Positions 8,190-20,195 of a stretch of 64,000 nt of DNA are shown piece by piece. The stretch comes from Bradyrhizobium arachidis (GTDB lineage: Bacteria > Pseudomonadota > Alphaproteobacteria > Rhizobiales > Xanthobacteraceae), in NCBI RefSeq assembly GCF_024758505.1, contig NZ_CP077970.1, forward strand, positions 9,317,501 through 9,381,500. Direction: 5' to 3'. Under the pieces are notes generated by a model. The model had not been told where the DNA came from, made no database searches, and was given only the letters and a program-made list of their open reading frames with translations. How positions within the stretch are numbered: position 1 is the first letter of the stretch; every line of letters begins with the position of its first letter. Both the position numbers and the translations under genes were made by a program.

Positions 8190-9254
8190 TCAATCCAGCA
8201 GCTCCCTACAGTTCAGATCATCCACCGCCATAAAAACCCGCTCGAGATTATTCCACCAGATCACCGGCGGGATGTTGCCGACCCATTGCCAGACCGGCTT
8301 GGTGATGTGCCAGAGCACCGACCAGCGATAATCCTGCGCCAGCGCGTCGCGGTCGTAGCCCTCGACGCCGTGGCCGAGCAGCGTCTCGTGATAGATGTCG
8401 AGCAGCGGCTCTTCGAGCGCGCGCCTGCGGTCGGGATACCAGTGCAGCGCCATCATATAGGCGAGGTCGCCGGTCGGCACCCCGATGCCCCACAGGTCGA
8501 AATCGAAGATGCGCACGGTGTCGGCGCCGACATCGCGCGGCAGCAGGAAATTCCAGACATGGGCGTCACCATGCGTGATGCTCATGTGACGGCGCGCATG
8601 GTAGCGCTGCGCGAGGCGGGCGGACCGATCGATCAGGCGCTCATAGGTGTCGCGCCGCTCGCCGTCGAGGCGATCGCCGAGATGATCGGCAAAGCGGGCG
8701 AAGTGTCCGGCGAATTCCGCATTGTTCCGCGTCATGGCATCCTGATCGAGCCAGACGCCGATACTCTCGCCAAGGCGGGCATCGTCCCACCAGCTCGCAT
8801 GCATGCTCGCGAGCGCACGCACGATCGCGATCGTCTCTGCGGTCGATGGCGGCACCGGCCATGTGGTGGCGATATGATGCGTGTCGGTAAGGTCCTCGAG
8901 CAGCAGGTGCCAGGCGAGCGTGTCCTCGTCGAACTTGCCGTCAAAGCAGCGCGGGACAAGGAACCGCGGCATCAAGGGTGCGAGCCTGGTGTAGAAGGCG
9001 ACCTCGTGCCGGCCGCCATTCGCAAAGCTCTTGCCGAAGGTGGCATTGGGCATCTTGAGAAGCAGCGATGACGGCGCGCCGGCGGCGTCGCCGACATAGC
9101 GCAGCCCAATGCGGATGATGTGCGACAGCACCGTGTCGCGCGCATGCAGCAGCTTGACCTCGCGCACAGCGCCGGCATCGAGTGCGCCGGCCTTGCGCAG
9201 CAGGCTGGTGAGCGTGGCGGCGTCGGCCACGGGTGGCAGTTGCGGATCTGTCAT
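8190..9254 (-). CDS. Aminoglycoside-phosphotransferase/ecdysteroid-kinase-like small-molecule kinase
   Basis: A 354-residue protein with the kinase-like APH fold. The catalytic loop HGDAHVWNFLL gives Asp230 and Asn235. The metal-binding motif appears as DFDLWG (Asp251) in place of the more usual DFQ or DWE. Lys67 in SSLLLKMPN is the likely ATP-contacting lysine. Family members phosphorylate small hydroxylated molecules such as sugars, aminoglycosides, choline or steroids. Annotated relatives in proteobacteria mostly have no known substrate. I chose ATG 9254 (MTDPQLPP), since an in-frame start at 9284 would add ten residues without better signals. It is convergent with the efflux operon and follows the chemoreceptor gene on the same strand. 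Confidence 0.8.
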   Translation of the reverse strand: MTDPQLPPVADAATLTSLLRKAGALDAGAVREVKLLHARDTVLSHIIRIGLRYVGDAAGAPSSLLLKMPNATFGKSFANGGRHEVAFYTRLAPLMPRFLVPRCFDGKFDEDTLAWHLLLEDLTDTHHIATTWPVPPSTAETIAIVRALASMHASWWDDARLGESIGVWLDQDAMTRNNAEFAGHFARFADHLGDRLDGERRDTYERLIDRSARLAQRYHARRHMSITHGDAHVWNFLLPRDVGADTVRIFDFDLWGIGVPTGDLAYMMALHWYPDRRRALEEPLLDIYHETLLGHGVEGYDRDALAQDYRWSVLWHITKPVWQWVGNIPPVIWWNNLERVFMAVDDLNCRELLD

Positions 9255-9332
9255 AAAGATGCGGTGCCCCGGATGCCGGGCCATCCTGCACGATCGCGCG
9301 CGTGAGCACCAGCGGCCGCCGTCACATCCGGC

Positions 9333-11018
9333 TTACGCCGCGGTCGACTCCCGCACGGTACGGACCAGCACCGACTGAAGCAACGACAGGTTCGTCGACA
9401 CGCCGGAGATCGCCTGGCGCATCTCGCCGGCCCGCGCATTGACGGCGTCGGCATCCCGGCTGACATGGGCGATCTTGGTGGAGACCTCCTTGGCGGCAGA
9501 GGCGGATTCCGAAATCGAGCGCGCGATCTCGCGCGTCGCGGCATCCTGCTCCTCCATCGCTGAAGCGACCGAGGTCGCGACGCCGTCGATCTCGACGATG
9601 TGGCCGCCCATCTCCTCCACCGCGTTGACCGCGGCCTGGGTCGAGGCCTGGATCTCCGCGATCAGGCGCGCGATCTCCTCGGTCGATTTGGCGGTCTGGT
9701 CGGACAGCGACTTGACCTCGGCGGCGACGACCGCAAAGCCGCGGCCGGCCTCGCCCGCACGCGCCGCCTCGATCGTGGCGTTGAGCGCCAGGAGATTGGT
9801 CTGCCCCGCGATGCCGCCGATCAGGTCGGAGACCTCGGCGATCTTCTTCACCGAGCCCGACAGCGCCTGGATGGTCGAGCGCGCCTGCTCGCGGCCGGCG
9901 ACGGCCGCCTTGGTGACGTGGCTGGTGCGCGACACCTGGGTCGCGATTTCGCGAATCGAGGTGGTCAACTGCGCGGCAGCGGCGGACACCGTCTGGGCGT
10001 TGGAGAGCGCCTGCTCGGAGGCGGCGGCGACCGACTGCGATTCCGTCGACAGCGCGCGCGCAATGTCCGACAGGCCGGAGGCGGCCTGCTCCACATGCTG
10101 CGTCGTCCGGGCCGCGGTCTCGACCGAGGCGCCGGTTTCACGTTCGACGGTCTCGGCCATGTCGAGCAGGGCCTTGCGCTTGGCGGCGCTCGCCTCCTGC
10201 TCGGCGCGCAACTGCTCGTCGCGAAGGCGGGCGTTGTCCTGCCCGCTGTGCTTGAACACGGCGAGCGCGCTCGCCATCGAGCCGACCTCGTCGCGCCGGC
10301 TGGCATAGGGGACTTCGGCGCTGAGATCGCCGGTCGCCAGCTTTTGCATCGCGTCGGTCATGCGCCCGATCGGACGGATGACGCCGAGCATGATGAAGGC
10401 AAGGCCGGCGGCGATCAGCGCCAGCACGGCGGCCGACACGCCCCACACGACATAGGAGATCGAGGCGTCGCGGTCGGCGGCAAGCTTCTCCATATCGGAA
10501 TTCTGCTTGTTGGCGCGCTCCACGATCCAATCGATGACGGCGCGGTGAGCGGTATAGGCCTCCTTGAGCTGGGCATAGGCGCGCTCGGCCGCCGCGGTGT
10601 CCTTGCTCTTCAGCGCCGGCACGAGCTGATCGGCGGCCTTGAAGAACTTTTGCACCTCGGCATCGGACTTCTGCACCAGCGCGGTCTTCAATTCGGCCGT
10701 CAGGCTGGAGCCGGTCCAGAAGGTCTTGCGGTCGTCATAGTCCTTGCGGAGCTGGACCAGGCGTTCGCTGTGGGCGGCCAGCTGATCCGGCTCGCGCATC
10801 GCCAGCGTCGCCTCGAGATAGGCTTCGATCACATAGGCCGGCGGCGGCAAAATGTCGGCGACGAGGTCGTTGCCAAGCTTGATGTCGGAATAGAGCGGAC
10901 CACCGACCTTGAGCTCGCGTAGCGCGTAAGCACCGGTAGCGACGACGGCGGTGAAGCCGAGCACGAGCAAGAGACCAAAAGCAATGATGGCTGAGGAAAT
11001 CGACAGGCGCATTTTCAT
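9333..11018 (-). CDS. Methyl-accepting chemotaxis protein (membrane-bound)
   Basis: A 561-residue transmembrane chemoreceptor. Helix one spans about 8-30, and a periplasmic helical sensor domain follows (about 35-185, low in Cys and rich in charged residues). Helix two is about 187-212, with a HAMP linker to about 265. The cytoplasmic signalling hairpin has its highly conserved tip in the [20 protein letters not shown] segment. It would transmit ligand binding to a CheA-CheW complex. No che genes are present in the window. The start is ATG 11018 (MKMRLSISS), because upstream in-frame sequence to 11231 reads as non-family, low-complexity translation. The ligand is unknown. Confidence 0.93.
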   Translation of the reverse strand: MKMRLSISSAIIAFGLLLVLGFTAVVATGAYALRELKVGGPLYSDIKLGNDLVADILPPPAYVIEAYLEATLAMREPDQLAAHSERLVQLRKDYDDRKTFWTGSSLTAELKTALVQKSDAEVQKFFKAADQLVPALKSKDTAAAERAYAQLKEAYTAHRAVIDWIVERANKQNSDMEKLAADRDASISYVVWGVSAAVLALIAAGLAFIMLGVIRPIGRMTDAMQKLATGDLSAEVPYASRRDEVGSMASALAVFKHSGQDNARLRDEQLRAEQEASAAKRKALLDMAETVERETGASVETAARTTQHVEQAASGLSDIARALSTESQSVAAASEQALSNAQTVSAAAAQLTTSIREIATQVSRTSHVTKAAVAGREQARSTIQALSGSVKKIAEVSDLIGGIAGQTNLLALNATIEAARAGEAGRGFAVVAAEVKSLSDQTAKSTEEIARLIAEIQASTQAAVNAVEEMGGHIVEIDGVATSVASAMEEQDAATREIARSISESASAAKEVSTKIAHVSRDADAVNARAGEMRQAISGVSTNLSLLQSVLVRTVRESTAA

Positions 11019-11175
11019 GGGCAATCCGACATTAGGAATCGCCAGAAGATACGTGCCACTCGTCAACGGAAGCTGAAGAGTCGGGTCAGAACCCGGAAAA
11101 GTTGTAGACCGTAGAACAACGGAGCCACAGCCGTTGCGTGCGCTGAGCAAGAAGTCGGGCAGTCCTAGAGCCGCG

Positions 11176-12069
11176 CTACTTGATCGGCGGCCGCGGCAGC
11201 ACGGCTTCGCCGGCCTCCAGCCGATAGACATGGTCGAGTGAGTACCACGGCGCCGTCACGCTGCCATCGCTTGGGTGCGGCGCGTCATGGCGTATGAAAT
11301 TACCGATCAGCGCCTTGGTCACGCCGAACTGCACGTCGCTGTCGAGATGCGGGTCGTTGGGATCATAGACCTGCGAGATCAGCACCTTGAATCCCGGTTT
11401 GAAGATCAGCGCATGCAGATGCGCGGGACGATAGGGATGGCGATCCTGCGCCTTTAGAAGACGGCCGACGACGCCGTTGGTCGGAATGGGATAGCCGACC
11501 ATCATCACCGAACGGAACGAGAAGCGGCCATCAGCGTCGGTCGTGAACTTGCCGCGCAGGTTCATGTCGGCCTGCTCGGGATCCTGGTTCTCATAGAAGC
11601 CGACCGGCGACGCATGCCAGACGTCAATCTCGGCGCCCGCGACGGGGCGGCCCTGCCTGTCCACCACGCGCCCTTGAACGAACAGCGTCGCGCCGGGCGT
11701 TTCGGAGCGGACGATCGAGCCACCGTTCTCCACCCGCGGCGAGTTCATGCGCCAGAACGGACCGAGCAAGGACTGGTCCGTCTCGGTGTTGCCGTCGTCA
11801 CCGTTGTTCAGAAGGCAGACGAGCGGGGAGACGCCGAGCGAGCCCGCCATCAGCACCGCTTCATTATGCGTGTCGTTGGTGAGCTTGCCTAGCTCGACCA
11901 GGATCGCAGCGGCCTCGCGGAACTCCGCCTCCGTCAGGCGAACGTCGCGGACGAAACCGTGCAGATGCTTCACCAGCGAGATCATGATCTGGCGCAACCG
12001 CGGATCGGACGTCCGCTCCATCACGGCAAGCGCTGCGACTGTCACGTCCTGCTCACGCTCGATGATCAT
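11176..12069 (-). CDS. Intradiol ring-cleavage dioxygenase (catechol/hydroxyquinol 1,2-dioxygenase type)
   Basis: A 297-residue non-heme Fe(III) enzyme that splits catechol-type rings between the hydroxyls to give cis,cis-muconate-type acids. The N-terminal helical dimerization domain covers about 1-95. The core opens with [14 protein letters not shown]. The four iron ligands are Tyr159 (GFYENQD), Tyr193 (VGYPIPTNG), His217 and His219 (RPAHLHA). TDQSLLGPF and the NGGSI region resemble hydroxyquinol dioxygenases, but catechol cannot be excluded. ATG 12069 has GGAGAG seven bases upstream, whereas the ATG at 12084 lies almost against the repeat. The thiolase gene upstream on the same strand supports a role in the beta-ketoadipate route. 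Confidence 0.9.
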   Translation of the reverse strand: MIIEREQDVTVAALAVMERTSDPRLRQIMISLVKHLHGFVRDVRLTEAEFREAAAILVELGKLTNDTHNEAVLMAGSLGVSPLVCLLNNGDDGNTETDQSLLGPFWRMNSPRVENGGSIVRSETPGATLFVQGRVVDRQGRPVAGAEIDVWHASPVGFYENQDPEQADMNLRGKFTTDADGRFSFRSVMMVGYPIPTNGVVGRLLKAQDRHPYRPAHLHALIFKPGFKVLISQVYDPNDPHLDSDVQFGVTKALIGNFIRHDAPHPSDGSVTAPWYSLDHVYRLEAGEAVLPRPPIK

Positions 12070-12091
12070 GCGGGCGCTCTCCATTTACTCC

Positions 12092-12172
12092 GTCATTCCG
12101 GGATGGTCCGAAGGACCAGACCCGGAATCTCGAGATCCCGGGTTCGGTGCTAACGCACCGCCCCGGGATGAC
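12092..12172. repeat. Intergenic palindromic repeat, GTCATTCCGGG family, copy 1
   Basis: It begins GTCATTCCGGG and ends CCGGGATGAC, with internal complementary arms. Copies of the same family lie at 26733-26837 and 41393-41540. Here it separates the thiolase from the ring-cleavage dioxygenase on the same strand, so it may reduce read-through or stabilise the upstream message. Confidence 0.8.
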
Positions 12173-12190
12173 GGGCCACTGCGTGGCCCG

Positions 12191-13399
<1,209 letters not shown>

Positions 13400-13615
13400 C
13401 GGACTTTCTCCCTGAACGCCGCCGTTCGGCCAAATTTCTTCAATGTCGGCGGAGTTTTAGGAGGCCGCCCGCAGCCGGTCAATTGACGGATACGCGCGCG
13501 GCCGCATGGCTTGGCGCTCCGTCGCGCATGCCGCCGTGCGGACAGCGTGGAAAACCCGCGTTCCCCGGCCAAAGCGATAGGAGGTAAAGGCGAAATTGGA
13601 TAGGTTGCGCCGCCT

Positions 13616-16354
13616 ATGACAGTGCAACAGCCCATTCCCGTCCCAGATCCAGAAACCTCGCCCGTGCCACAGGCGGAAGCGCCCGCGCGCGTCACGCCGA
13701 TGATGGAGCAATATCTGGAGATCAAGGCTGGCCATCCCGGCCTGCTCCTGTTCTACCGGATGGGCGATTTCTACGAGCTGTTCTTCGAGGACGCCGAGAT
13801 CGCCTCCAAGACGCTCGGTATCGTCTTGACCAAGCGCGGCAAGCACCAGGGCGCAGACATTCCGATGTGCGGCGTGCCGGTCGAGCGCTCCGAGGATTAT
13901 CTGCACCGCCTGATTTCCGCCGGTCACCGGGTCGCGGTGTGCGAGCAGACCGAGGATCCCGCCGCCGCCAAGGCGCGCGGCAACAAGAGCGTGGTGCGCC
14001 GTGGCGTGGTGCGGCTGGTCACACCGGGCACGCTGACCGAAGACACCCTGCTCGACGCGCGCGCCAACAACTATCTGCTCTCGATCGCCCGCGCCCGCTC
14101 CTCGTCCGGCGGCGACCGCTTCGGCCTCGCCTGGATCGACATCTCGACCGCCGAGTTCATGGTGACGGAGTGTTCCGGCGGCGAGCTTGCCGCGACGCTG
14201 GCGCGCATCAACCCGAACGAGGCCATCGTCACCGACGCGCTCTATAATGACAGCGAGCTCGGGCCCACCTTGCGCGAGCTGCCGGCGGTGACGCCGCTGA
14301 CCCGCGACGTCTTCGACGGCGCTACCGCCGAGAAGCGCCTGTGCGATTACTTTGCGGTCGCGACCATGGACGGGCTGGCGCAGCTCTCGCGGCTCGAAGC
14401 GACCGCCGCGGCTGCCGCCGTCACCTATGTCGACCGCACCCAGGTCGGAAAACATCCGCCGCTGTCACCGCCCGCGCGCGAAGCCTCGGGCGCCACCATG
14501 GCGATCGATCCGGCGACCCGCGCCAATCTCGAGCTGACGCGGACCTTGGCCGGCGAACGCCGCGGCTCGCTGCTCGACGCCATCGACTGCACCGTGACCT
14601 CGGCCGGCTCCCGCCTGCTCGCGCAGCGGCTCGCAGCGCCATTGACGGACTCCGCAGCCATCGCGCGGCGGCTCGATGCCGTCAGCGCGTTCGTTGGCGA
14701 CTCGGCCGCGCGCGAGGACATCCGCAGCATTTTGCGCGGCGCGCCGGACATGTCGCGCGCGCTGGCGCGGTTGTCGGTCGGCCGCGGCGGTCCGCGCGAC
14801 CTCGCCGGCCTGCGCGACGGCATTTTGGCCGCCGACCAGGCGCTGGCGCGGCTCGCCGAGCTCGACCAGCCGCCGCAGGAGATCGCCGCGGTCATGGCGG
14901 CGCTGAAGCGGCCGTCCCGCGAGCTCGCCGCCGAGTTCGAAACTGCGCTTGCCGAACAGCTTCCGCTGATCAAGCGCGACGGCGGTTTTGTCCGCGAGGG
15001 CTACGAGCCGGCGCTCGACGAGGCCCGCAGCCTGCGCGATGCCTCGCGCCTGGTCGTGGCCTCGATGCAGGCGCGCTACGCCGACACGACCTCCGTCAAG
15101 GGTCTCAAGATCCGGCACAACAACGTGCTCGGCTATTTCGTCGAGGTCACCGCGCAGCACGGCGACAAGCTGATGTCGCCACCGCTCAACGCAACCTTCA
15201 TCCATCGCCAGACCCTCGCCGGCCAGGTCCGCTTCACGACCTCGGAACTCGGCGAGATCGAAGCCAAGATCGCCAATGCCGGCGACCGTGCGCTCGGCCT
15301 CGAGCTCGAGATCTTTGACCGACTCTCCGCCAAGGCACTTGCCGTCAGCGAGGACTTACGCGCCGCGGCGCATGCCTTCGCGCTGCTCGATGTCGCGACC
15401 GCGCTGGCAAAACTAGCGGTCGACGAGAACTACGTGCGACCCGAGGTCGACGAGTCCCTCGGCTTTGCGATCGAGGCCGGCCGCCATCCGGTGGTCGAGC
15501 AGGCCTTGAAGCGCAATGGCGAGCCGTTTATCGCCAATGCCTGCGATCTCTCGCCTGCGCCCGCACAGAAGTCCGGCCAGCTCTGGCTGCTCACCGGCCC
15601 CAACATGGCCGGTAAATCGACCTTTTTGCGCCAGAACGCGCTCATTGCGCTGCTCGCCCAGATCGGCAGCTTCGTGCCGGCGGCACGCGCCCGCATCGGC
15701 ATTGTCGACCGCCTGTTCTCGCGCGTCGGCGCCGCCGACGATCTCGCCCGGGGACGTTCGACCTTCATGGTCGAGATGGTCGAGACCGCGGCGATCCTCA
15801 ATCAAGCCGGCGAGCGCGCGCTTGTCATCCTCGACGAGATCGGCCGCGGCACCGCGACCTTCGACGGCCTCTCGATCGCCTGGGCCGCGATCGAGCACCT
15901 GCACGAAAGCAATCGCTGCCGCACGCTGTTCGCCACCCACTATCACGAGCTGACCGCGCTCTCGGCAAAGCTGCCGCGGATGTTCAACGCCACGGTGCGC
16001 GTCAAGGAATGGCAGGGCAACGTCGTGTTCCTGCACGAGGTGCTGCCGGGCTCGGCCGACCGCTCCTACGGCATCCAGGTCGCAAAACTCGCCGGCCTGC
16101 CGCCAGCCGTGATCACGCGCGCGAAATCGGTGCTGGCAAAGCTGGAGGCGCAGGACCGTGGCCAGACCGCCCGCGCGCTGGTGGACGATCTGCCGTTGTT
16201 CGCCGTCCCCTCACGCGCGGCGACCGAAGACGCACCGCCGAGCGAGGCCGAGCTGTTGATGGACGCGGTGAAGGCGCTGCATCCTGACGAGATGTCCCCG
16301 CGCGAGGCGCTCGATGCGCTGTATGCGTTGAAAGCGAAACTGCCGAAGCAGTGA
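13616..16354 (+). CDS. mutS: DNA mismatch repair protein MutS
   Basis: A 912-residue mismatch-recognition ATPase that binds mispaired DNA as a dimer and recruits MutL. The mismatch-reading Phe-x-Glu is seen at Phe52-Glu54 in GDFYELFF near the N-terminus. The connector, lever and clamp domains span roughly 140-590, including [13 protein letters not shown]. The ATPase domain carries Walker [10 protein letters not shown] at about 661-669, Walker [12 protein letters not shown], and the His of the FATHYHELT switch. Length is in the normal MutS1 range. The start ATG 13616 gives the expected proline-rich tail before MMEQYLEIK. It stands alone as a transcription unit and ends at a hairpin at 16361. 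Confidence 0.98.
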   Translation: MTVQQPIPVPDPETSPVPQAEAPARVTPMMEQYLEIKAGHPGLLLFYRMGDFYELFFEDAEIASKTLGIVLTKRGKHQGADIPMCGVPVERSEDYLHRLISAGHRVAVCEQTEDPAAAKARGNKSVVRRGVVRLVTPGTLTEDTLLDARANNYLLSIARARSSSGGDRFGLAWIDISTAEFMVTECSGGELAATLARINPNEAIVTDALYNDSELGPTLRELPAVTPLTRDVFDGATAEKRLCDYFAVATMDGLAQLSRLEATAAAAAVTYVDRTQVGKHPPLSPPAREASGATMAIDPATRANLELTRTLAGERRGSLLDAIDCTVTSAGSRLLAQRLAAPLTDSAAIARRLDAVSAFVGDSAAREDIRSILRGAPDMSRALARLSVGRGGPRDLAGLRDGILAADQALARLAELDQPPQEIAAVMAALKRPSRELAAEFETALAEQLPLIKRDGGFVREGYEPALDEARSLRDASRLVVASMQARYADTTSVKGLKIRHNNVLGYFVEVTAQHGDKLMSPPLNATFIHRQTLAGQVRFTTSELGEIEAKIANAGDRALGLELEIFDRLSAKALAVSEDLRAAAHAFALLDVATALAKLAVDENYVRPEVDESLGFAIEAGRHPVVEQALKRNGEPFIANACDLSPAPAQKSGQLWLLTGPNMAGKSTFLRQNALIALLAQIGSFVPAARARIGIVDRLFSRVGAADDLARGRSTFMVEMVETAAILNQAGERALVILDEIGRGTATFDGLSIAWAAIEHLHESNRCRTLFATHYHELTALSAKLPRMFNATVRVKEWQGNVVFLHEVLPGSADRSYGIQVAKLAGLPPAVITRAKSVLAKLEAQDRGQTARALVDDLPLFAVPSRAATEDAPPSEAELLMDAVKALHPDEMSPREALDALYALKAKLPKQ

Positions 16355-16360
16355 CGGTGC

Positions 16361-16385
16361 CGTAGGGTGGCTAACCCACCCTACG
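16361..16385. terminator. Compact hairpin downstream of mutS
   Basis: CGTAGGGTGG (16361-16370) is perfectly complementary to CCACCCTACG (16376-16385) around a five-base loop. It lies 7 bp after the mutS stop and just downstream of the convergent GrlR-like gene, so it probably terminates both. It is a minimal member of the GTAGGGTGGGTTAGC repeat family. There is no T-run. Confidence 0.7.
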
Positions 16386-16395
16386 CTTCTGGCGG

Positions 16396-17109
16396 TCAGC
16401 GGCCCGCTTTAGCAAAGGGCTCGATCAGCTTCAGGGTGGCGGCGAAGCGGATGCTGAGCTTGCCGACGAGCGCGGTCGCTTCCATGTCGGCGCCCTTGTC
16501 ATCGCAGCGGCCGGAGAAGCCGATGCCGACCTCATAGCCACCGAACAAGGGATGCTCGCTCTTCGCCGGCGTGTGTTCCTGATTGACGAATTCGCCCTTC
16601 CAGCGGCCGTTCGCCGAAGAGTAGGCGCCGAGATAGTAGAAGAAGGCATCGCCGCCGAGGATGCGGCCCTCGCGCAGCAACATCACGCCGGTATGGCCGC
16701 CGGCAATTCCATCCAGCATCCGGATGTCGATCGAATAAAGTCCGCTGACGATGCCGCCCTCGCCGACCCGACCAGCCGGTGGAACGTCATCGTCGCCGAG
16801 CGGCGTCATCACGGCGCGAAACCTTGAGGCGTCCTCGACCACTTCTCCCTCGAAGCGGTAGAGCTTGCCCTGCGGCCTGCCGCGAATGCTGATTGTGACC
16901 GCGTCGGAACTGACCAGCGACCTGTGGTGCGGCGACCGGCTGTGGCGCTTCGTCCGGATCCTGGCGACGATTTCGCCATCCACAATCTCGTAGGTGCCGA
17001 GGTGGGCGAAGGCCGTGTTGCCGCCAAGCATTTTCCCGGCATGGGCGTACAGCACGCTGCGGCCGGAGCCGTCGTTGATATCGTATTCGACCTTGTACAA
17101 TCCCTCCAC
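16396..17109 (-). CDS. Tandem GrlR-like beta-barrel protein of unknown function
   Basis: A 237-residue protein built of two copies of a motif resembling GrlR, the negative regulator of the LEE type III secretion system. Each copy starts GLY[KS][VI] (residues 3 and 123) and contains a [KR][MI]LGG[ND] strand (about 27-31 and 150-154) followed by LG[TA]Y. Known GrlR is a single calycin-like barrel of about 120 residues that binds the activator GrlA. Here two are fused. The initiator is probably GTG 17109, giving MEGLYKVEYD with GGGG upstream, since a TTG at 17121 lacks a ribosome-binding site. No type III secretion genes are nearby. The function is unknown, and regulation by protein binding is only a suggestion. 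Confidence 0.7.
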   Translation of the reverse strand: MEGLYKVEYDINDGSGRSVLYAHAGKMLGGNTAFAHLGTYEIVDGEIVARIRTKRHSRSPHHRSLVSSDAVTISIRGRPQGKLYRFEGEVVEDASRFRAVMTPLGDDDVPPAGRVGEGGIVSGLYSIDIRMLDGIAGGHTGVMLLREGRILGGDAFFYYLGAYSSANGRWKGEFVNQEHTPAKSEHPLFGGYEVGIGFSGRCDDKGADMEATALVGKLSIRFAATLKLIEPFAKAGR

Positions 17110-17238
17110 AGCATGCCCCAATCTTGCGCTGTGGCCACCTTAGCGGGTCTGCCGGCCCGGGTAACTATCTATCCTGACGCAGGGCTGAGATCACAAGCGC
17201 AACGTGCCTCGCCTTGCGAAGCACGCACGACCAGGGCC

Positions 17239-17405
17239 GTAGGGTGGGTCAGCCTCGCGGCTGCGCGTTGCCGAAGATGTGAACGGTGCCGTAGCCCTGA
17301 TGAGCCAACGGGTCGGCGCGAAGCGCCGCCCGATGACAGGCTCCGCGACATCCGGGACACATCGACCCGCATGTCGCTGCGCTCATGCGGGCTACAGATG
17401 TAACG
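17239..17405. other. Intergenic stretch with degenerate repeat pieces
   Basis: The gap between the GrlR-like gene and the PAS chemoreceptor gene (17110-17405) holds no convincing gene. A half copy of the GTAGGGTGGGT repeat begins at 17239 without its complementary arm. Further palindromic scraps such as GGGTCGGCGCGAAGCGCCGCCCG follow at about 17309. It appears to be decayed repeat DNA. Confidence 0.4.
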
Positions 17406-19082
17406 CTACGCCCTCGCCGCGATCGCGGCGGCTTCCGCTGCCGCGCGCTGCATGCTGGTCGACATCTCGTTCGTCACCGTGCTCTGCTCCTCGATCGCGG
17501 CTGCCGTCGAGGTGACGTATTCGCTGACATTGTTGATCGCCTGCTTGATCGAGGAGAGCGCGCTCACGACGTCGCCGGAGATGCCGTTGAGGCTGCCGAT
17601 CTCCTGGCCGATCTTGTCGGTCGCCTGCTTGGCCTGGTTGGCGAGGCTCTTGACTTCGGAGGCGACCACCGCAAAGCCCCGTCCGGCTTCGCCCGCGCGC
17701 GCGGATTCGATCGTGGCGTTGAGCGCCAGCAGGTTGATCTGGCCGGTGATGTTGTTGATCATGTCGACGATGCCGCTCATCGACTGCGCGGCTTCGGTCA
17801 GACGCTGCGCCTGCGAATCGGCTGCGGCCACCTGGTCCACCGCGCTCATCGCGGTCTCGCGCGACTTGGTCATCGCCTCCGAGATCTCCCGCACCGAGGC
17901 GTTCAACTCCTCCGAGCCGGCGGCGACCGATTCCATCATGCCGCGGACGCGCTCGTTGCCCATGCGGACCAGCACCTGCTTGGTGGTGTCGGTGGCGTAT
18001 TTCACGACCTTGAACGGCTTGCCGTTGAGATCGAGGATCGGGTTGTAGGAGGCCTGGATGTAGACTTCCCTGCCGCCCTTGCCGATGCGCTTGTATTCGG
18101 CGGCCTGGTACTGGCCGCGGTTGAGCGCCGCCCAGAACTCGCGATAGCCGGAGCTGTCGCGCTCCGACGGCTCGACGAACATGCTGTGATGCCTGCCCTT
18201 GATCTCGGCCAGCGAATAGCCGAGCGCGCCGAGGAAGTTGCCGTTGGCCGTGATGATCGTGCCGTCCATGTTGAACTCGATCACCGCCTGCGCCTTGTCG
18301 ATCGCCGCGAGCTGACCCGCGAGGTCGGCGTTCTTCAGCTTCTCCGCGGTGATATCGGTCGCGAATTTGACGACCTTGAACGGCTTGCCCTTCTCGTCGA
18401 GCACAGGGTTGTAGGAAGCGAGGATCCAGACCTCCTTGCCGCCCTTGCCGATGCGCTTGAATTCGCCGGCCTGAACCTCGCCACGGCGGAGAGCGGCCCA
18501 GAACTCCTGGTATGCGGCGCCGCCGCGCTCGGCCTGCGGCATGAATTGGCTGTGATGCTTGCCGCGGATCTCGTCAAGGGAGTAGCCGAGTGCCTTCAGG
18601 AAATTGTCGTTGGCGGTGATGACGGTGCCGTCGAGATCGAATTCGATCACCGCCTGCGCGCGGCTGATGGCTGCGGCCTGCGCTTCATAATTGAGATTTT
18701 GCAAACGGACCGACGCATTGGCCCATTCGACCACCGTGCCGGCGCGTCTGCCGTCGGGATGTTTCAGCGGTGTCGCAACGAGGTCGAAGGACCACTTGCC
18801 GATCCTGATCGTGGCACGGTGTTTCGAGCTGAGAGCTCCAAGCATCTGCCGCTGGTGGCTTGGATTTTTGTGGAACACGTCAATGCTCGTTCCGACGAGG
18901 TTTTCGACGCTGAACCGCGGCAGTTCCTTCCTCAAATCGGCTTCGGCTTCGCGAAGCATGCTCTTCACGGCATCGTTCAAATAAACGATGTTCAGTTTTT
19001 CGTCTGCAATCATGATGTTTGCGTCGACCACTTTGGCCGCGAGAAACGTGTAGGCATCTCCATGGGACTTACGACCAAACAT
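17406..19082 (-). CDS. Cytosolic PAS-domain methyl-accepting chemotaxis protein
   Basis: A 558-residue chemoreceptor with no membrane helix. Three PAS domains occupy about 15-125, 135-250 and 257-372. The second and third are near-duplicates, sharing AQAVIEF, a G[KR]HHS[QM]F motif, EFWAAL, KRIGKGG and ASYNP. The signalling module (about 385-555) has the receptor tip [22 protein letters not shown]. Such Aer-like receptors sense redox state, oxygen or energy level through a bound heme or flavin. The first PAS has a His-rich HKNPSHQRQ segment that could bind a cofactor, but this is inference. The start ATG 19082 gives a short polar N-terminus. It is monocistronic. Confidence 0.92.
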   Translation of the reverse strand: MFGRKSHGDAYTFLAAKVVDANIMIADEKLNIVYLNDAVKSMLREAEADLRKELPRFSVENLVGTSIDVFHKNPSHQRQMLGALSSKHRATIRIGKWSFDLVATPLKHPDGRRAGTVVEWANASVRLQNLNYEAQAAAISRAQAVIEFDLDGTVITANDNFLKALGYSLDEIRGKHHSQFMPQAERGGAAYQEFWAALRRGEVQAGEFKRIGKGGKEVWILASYNPVLDEKGKPFKVVKFATDITAEKLKNADLAGQLAAIDKAQAVIEFNMDGTIITANGNFLGALGYSLAEIKGRHHSMFVEPSERDSSGYREFWAALNRGQYQAAEYKRIGKGGREVYIQASYNPILDLNGKPFKVVKYATDTTKQVLVRMGNERVRGMMESVAAGSEELNASVREISEAMTKSRETAMSAVDQVAAADSQAQRLTEAAQSMSGIVDMINNITGQINLLALNATIESARAGEAGRGFAVVASEVKSLANQAKQATDKIGQEIGSLNGISGDVVSALSSIKQAINNVSEYVTSTAAAIEEQSTVTNEMSTSMQRAAAEAAAIAARA

Positions 19083-19378
19083 CGAAACGATCTCCAGATC
19101 AAACCGTGGTCATGGTCGGGCCGCCCGCGGTTGCAGGCGTCCTCGACGAGAAGCGATTGGAGCTTTCGGCGGACCGATCACTCGCGTCTACTGGCTGAAC
19201 TTGCAGCCCCATCACGCAACGCGGGACCGACTTGATGCCGATCTCCGCACAATCGCGGAAACGGCGACGACTATGATTATCGGCTAGGCACAAAGATTAA
19301 ATTAACGGCGGCATCGGAAACAGGCATTAGATCACCGAAGAAATACCGACCGGCTTTTCCGCGAGATCTTCGTCGGGA
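19083..19378. other. Intergenic region, no gene seen
   Basis: This 296-bp stretch lies between the stop of the membrane-protein gene and the start of the PAS chemoreceptor gene, both on the minus strand, so it should hold the chemoreceptor promoter. An AT-richer patch AAAGATTAAATTAAC occurs around 19290. I see no hairpin of the repeat families and no conserved small frame. Confidence 0.4.
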
Positions 19379-20182
19379 CTACTTGCGGTTCAGTGAAAGC
19401 TTCCTCCGGCCAATCCACCACAACGTCAGATTCCACGCGATGCACGTGGTGAGTGCGAGACTGAGTCCGATCGTCGAGCCGAATTGCGCAACCGCGACGT
19501 GCAGCACCGCGATCGCCATGCCGAAGCCGAGCAGGCCCCAGGCCGCATTCGCAAGCACCGCAGCGGTCGGCGGACCGCCGATGCGCGGATGCAGGATGAT
19601 CATCATGCTGGTGAAGACGATCGGATAAAGCGCCATGATGCCGCTGATCTTCGGCCCGACCCAGCCCGAGGTCGACACCACGATCGCAACAAGCGTTGCC
19701 ACCAGCGAGGCGCGGAACGGCACGTCGTACCAGCGGCGCGTGACCAGCGGCATTTTCACATGGCGGTAGCGCGCCAGTAGCGGAATGCAGATGCCGAAGG
19801 CGACGAAATTGACGGCAAGACCCGCGGTCAGCGACCAGTCGAACTGGCGGATGATCGAGGCGAGCGCGATCCAGACCAGCACGGCTGCGCCGCAACTGAT
19901 GGTGAGACCGTACCGCTGCGCCAGCACGACATAGATCAGCGCCAGCACGATGGTCGCGCCGTTGATGGGCAGGCTCGCGAGCGCACCTTGCGCGATGAAG
20001 GCGGCGTCATGATCGAGCGCGAGAAAGACATAGGAGGGACCTGCCGAGATCGGCAAGGTCGCAACCAGCGCGCCGATCACCGGACCGGAGCGCTCCGCGA
20101 TGATCGACGCCGTCACCACGAACGCCGCCGCGATCGCCATGCGCAGGAGAAGGAAGATGATGAAGGAGAGTTCGGCGGACAT
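19379..20182 (-). CDS. Conserved multipass inner-membrane protein, function unknown
   Basis: A 267-residue protein made almost entirely of hydrophobic helices, about eight. It opens with a helix containing FIIFLLLRMAIAAAFVV and ends with a basic tail RRKLSLNRK. A GPVIGALVATLPISAGPSYV segment between helices one and two, and KISGIMALYPIVFTSMM later, are its most distinctive stretches. They look like re-entrant or substrate-pathway loops, each following a Gly/Pro-rich turn. I do not recognise the family with confidence. It could be an uncharacterised exporter. It lies behind osmC on the same strand but is separated from it by a 156-bp palindromic repeat, so joint expression is doubtful. Confidence 0.7.
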   Translation of the reverse strand: MSAELSFIIFLLLRMAIAAAFVVTASIIAERSGPVIGALVATLPISAGPSYVFLALDHDAAFIAQGALASLPINGATIVLALIYVVLAQRYGLTISCGAAVLVWIALASIIRQFDWSLTAGLAVNFVAFGICIPLLARYRHVKMPLVTRRWYDVPFRASLVATLVAIVVSTSGWVGPKISGIMALYPIVFTSMMIILHPRIGGPPTAAVLANAAWGLLGFGMAIAVLHVAVAQFGSTIGLSLALTTCIAWNLTLWWIGRRKLSLNRK

Positions 20183-20195
20183 TTTTTGTTTCTTA

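Noticed and set aside
13457..14455. Long open frame antisense to mutS (about 330 codons)
   Set aside because: It mirrors the codon pattern of mutS, has no recognisable domain, is rich in Arg/Gly/Ala and starts within mutS. Such frames are expected opposite high-GC genes.
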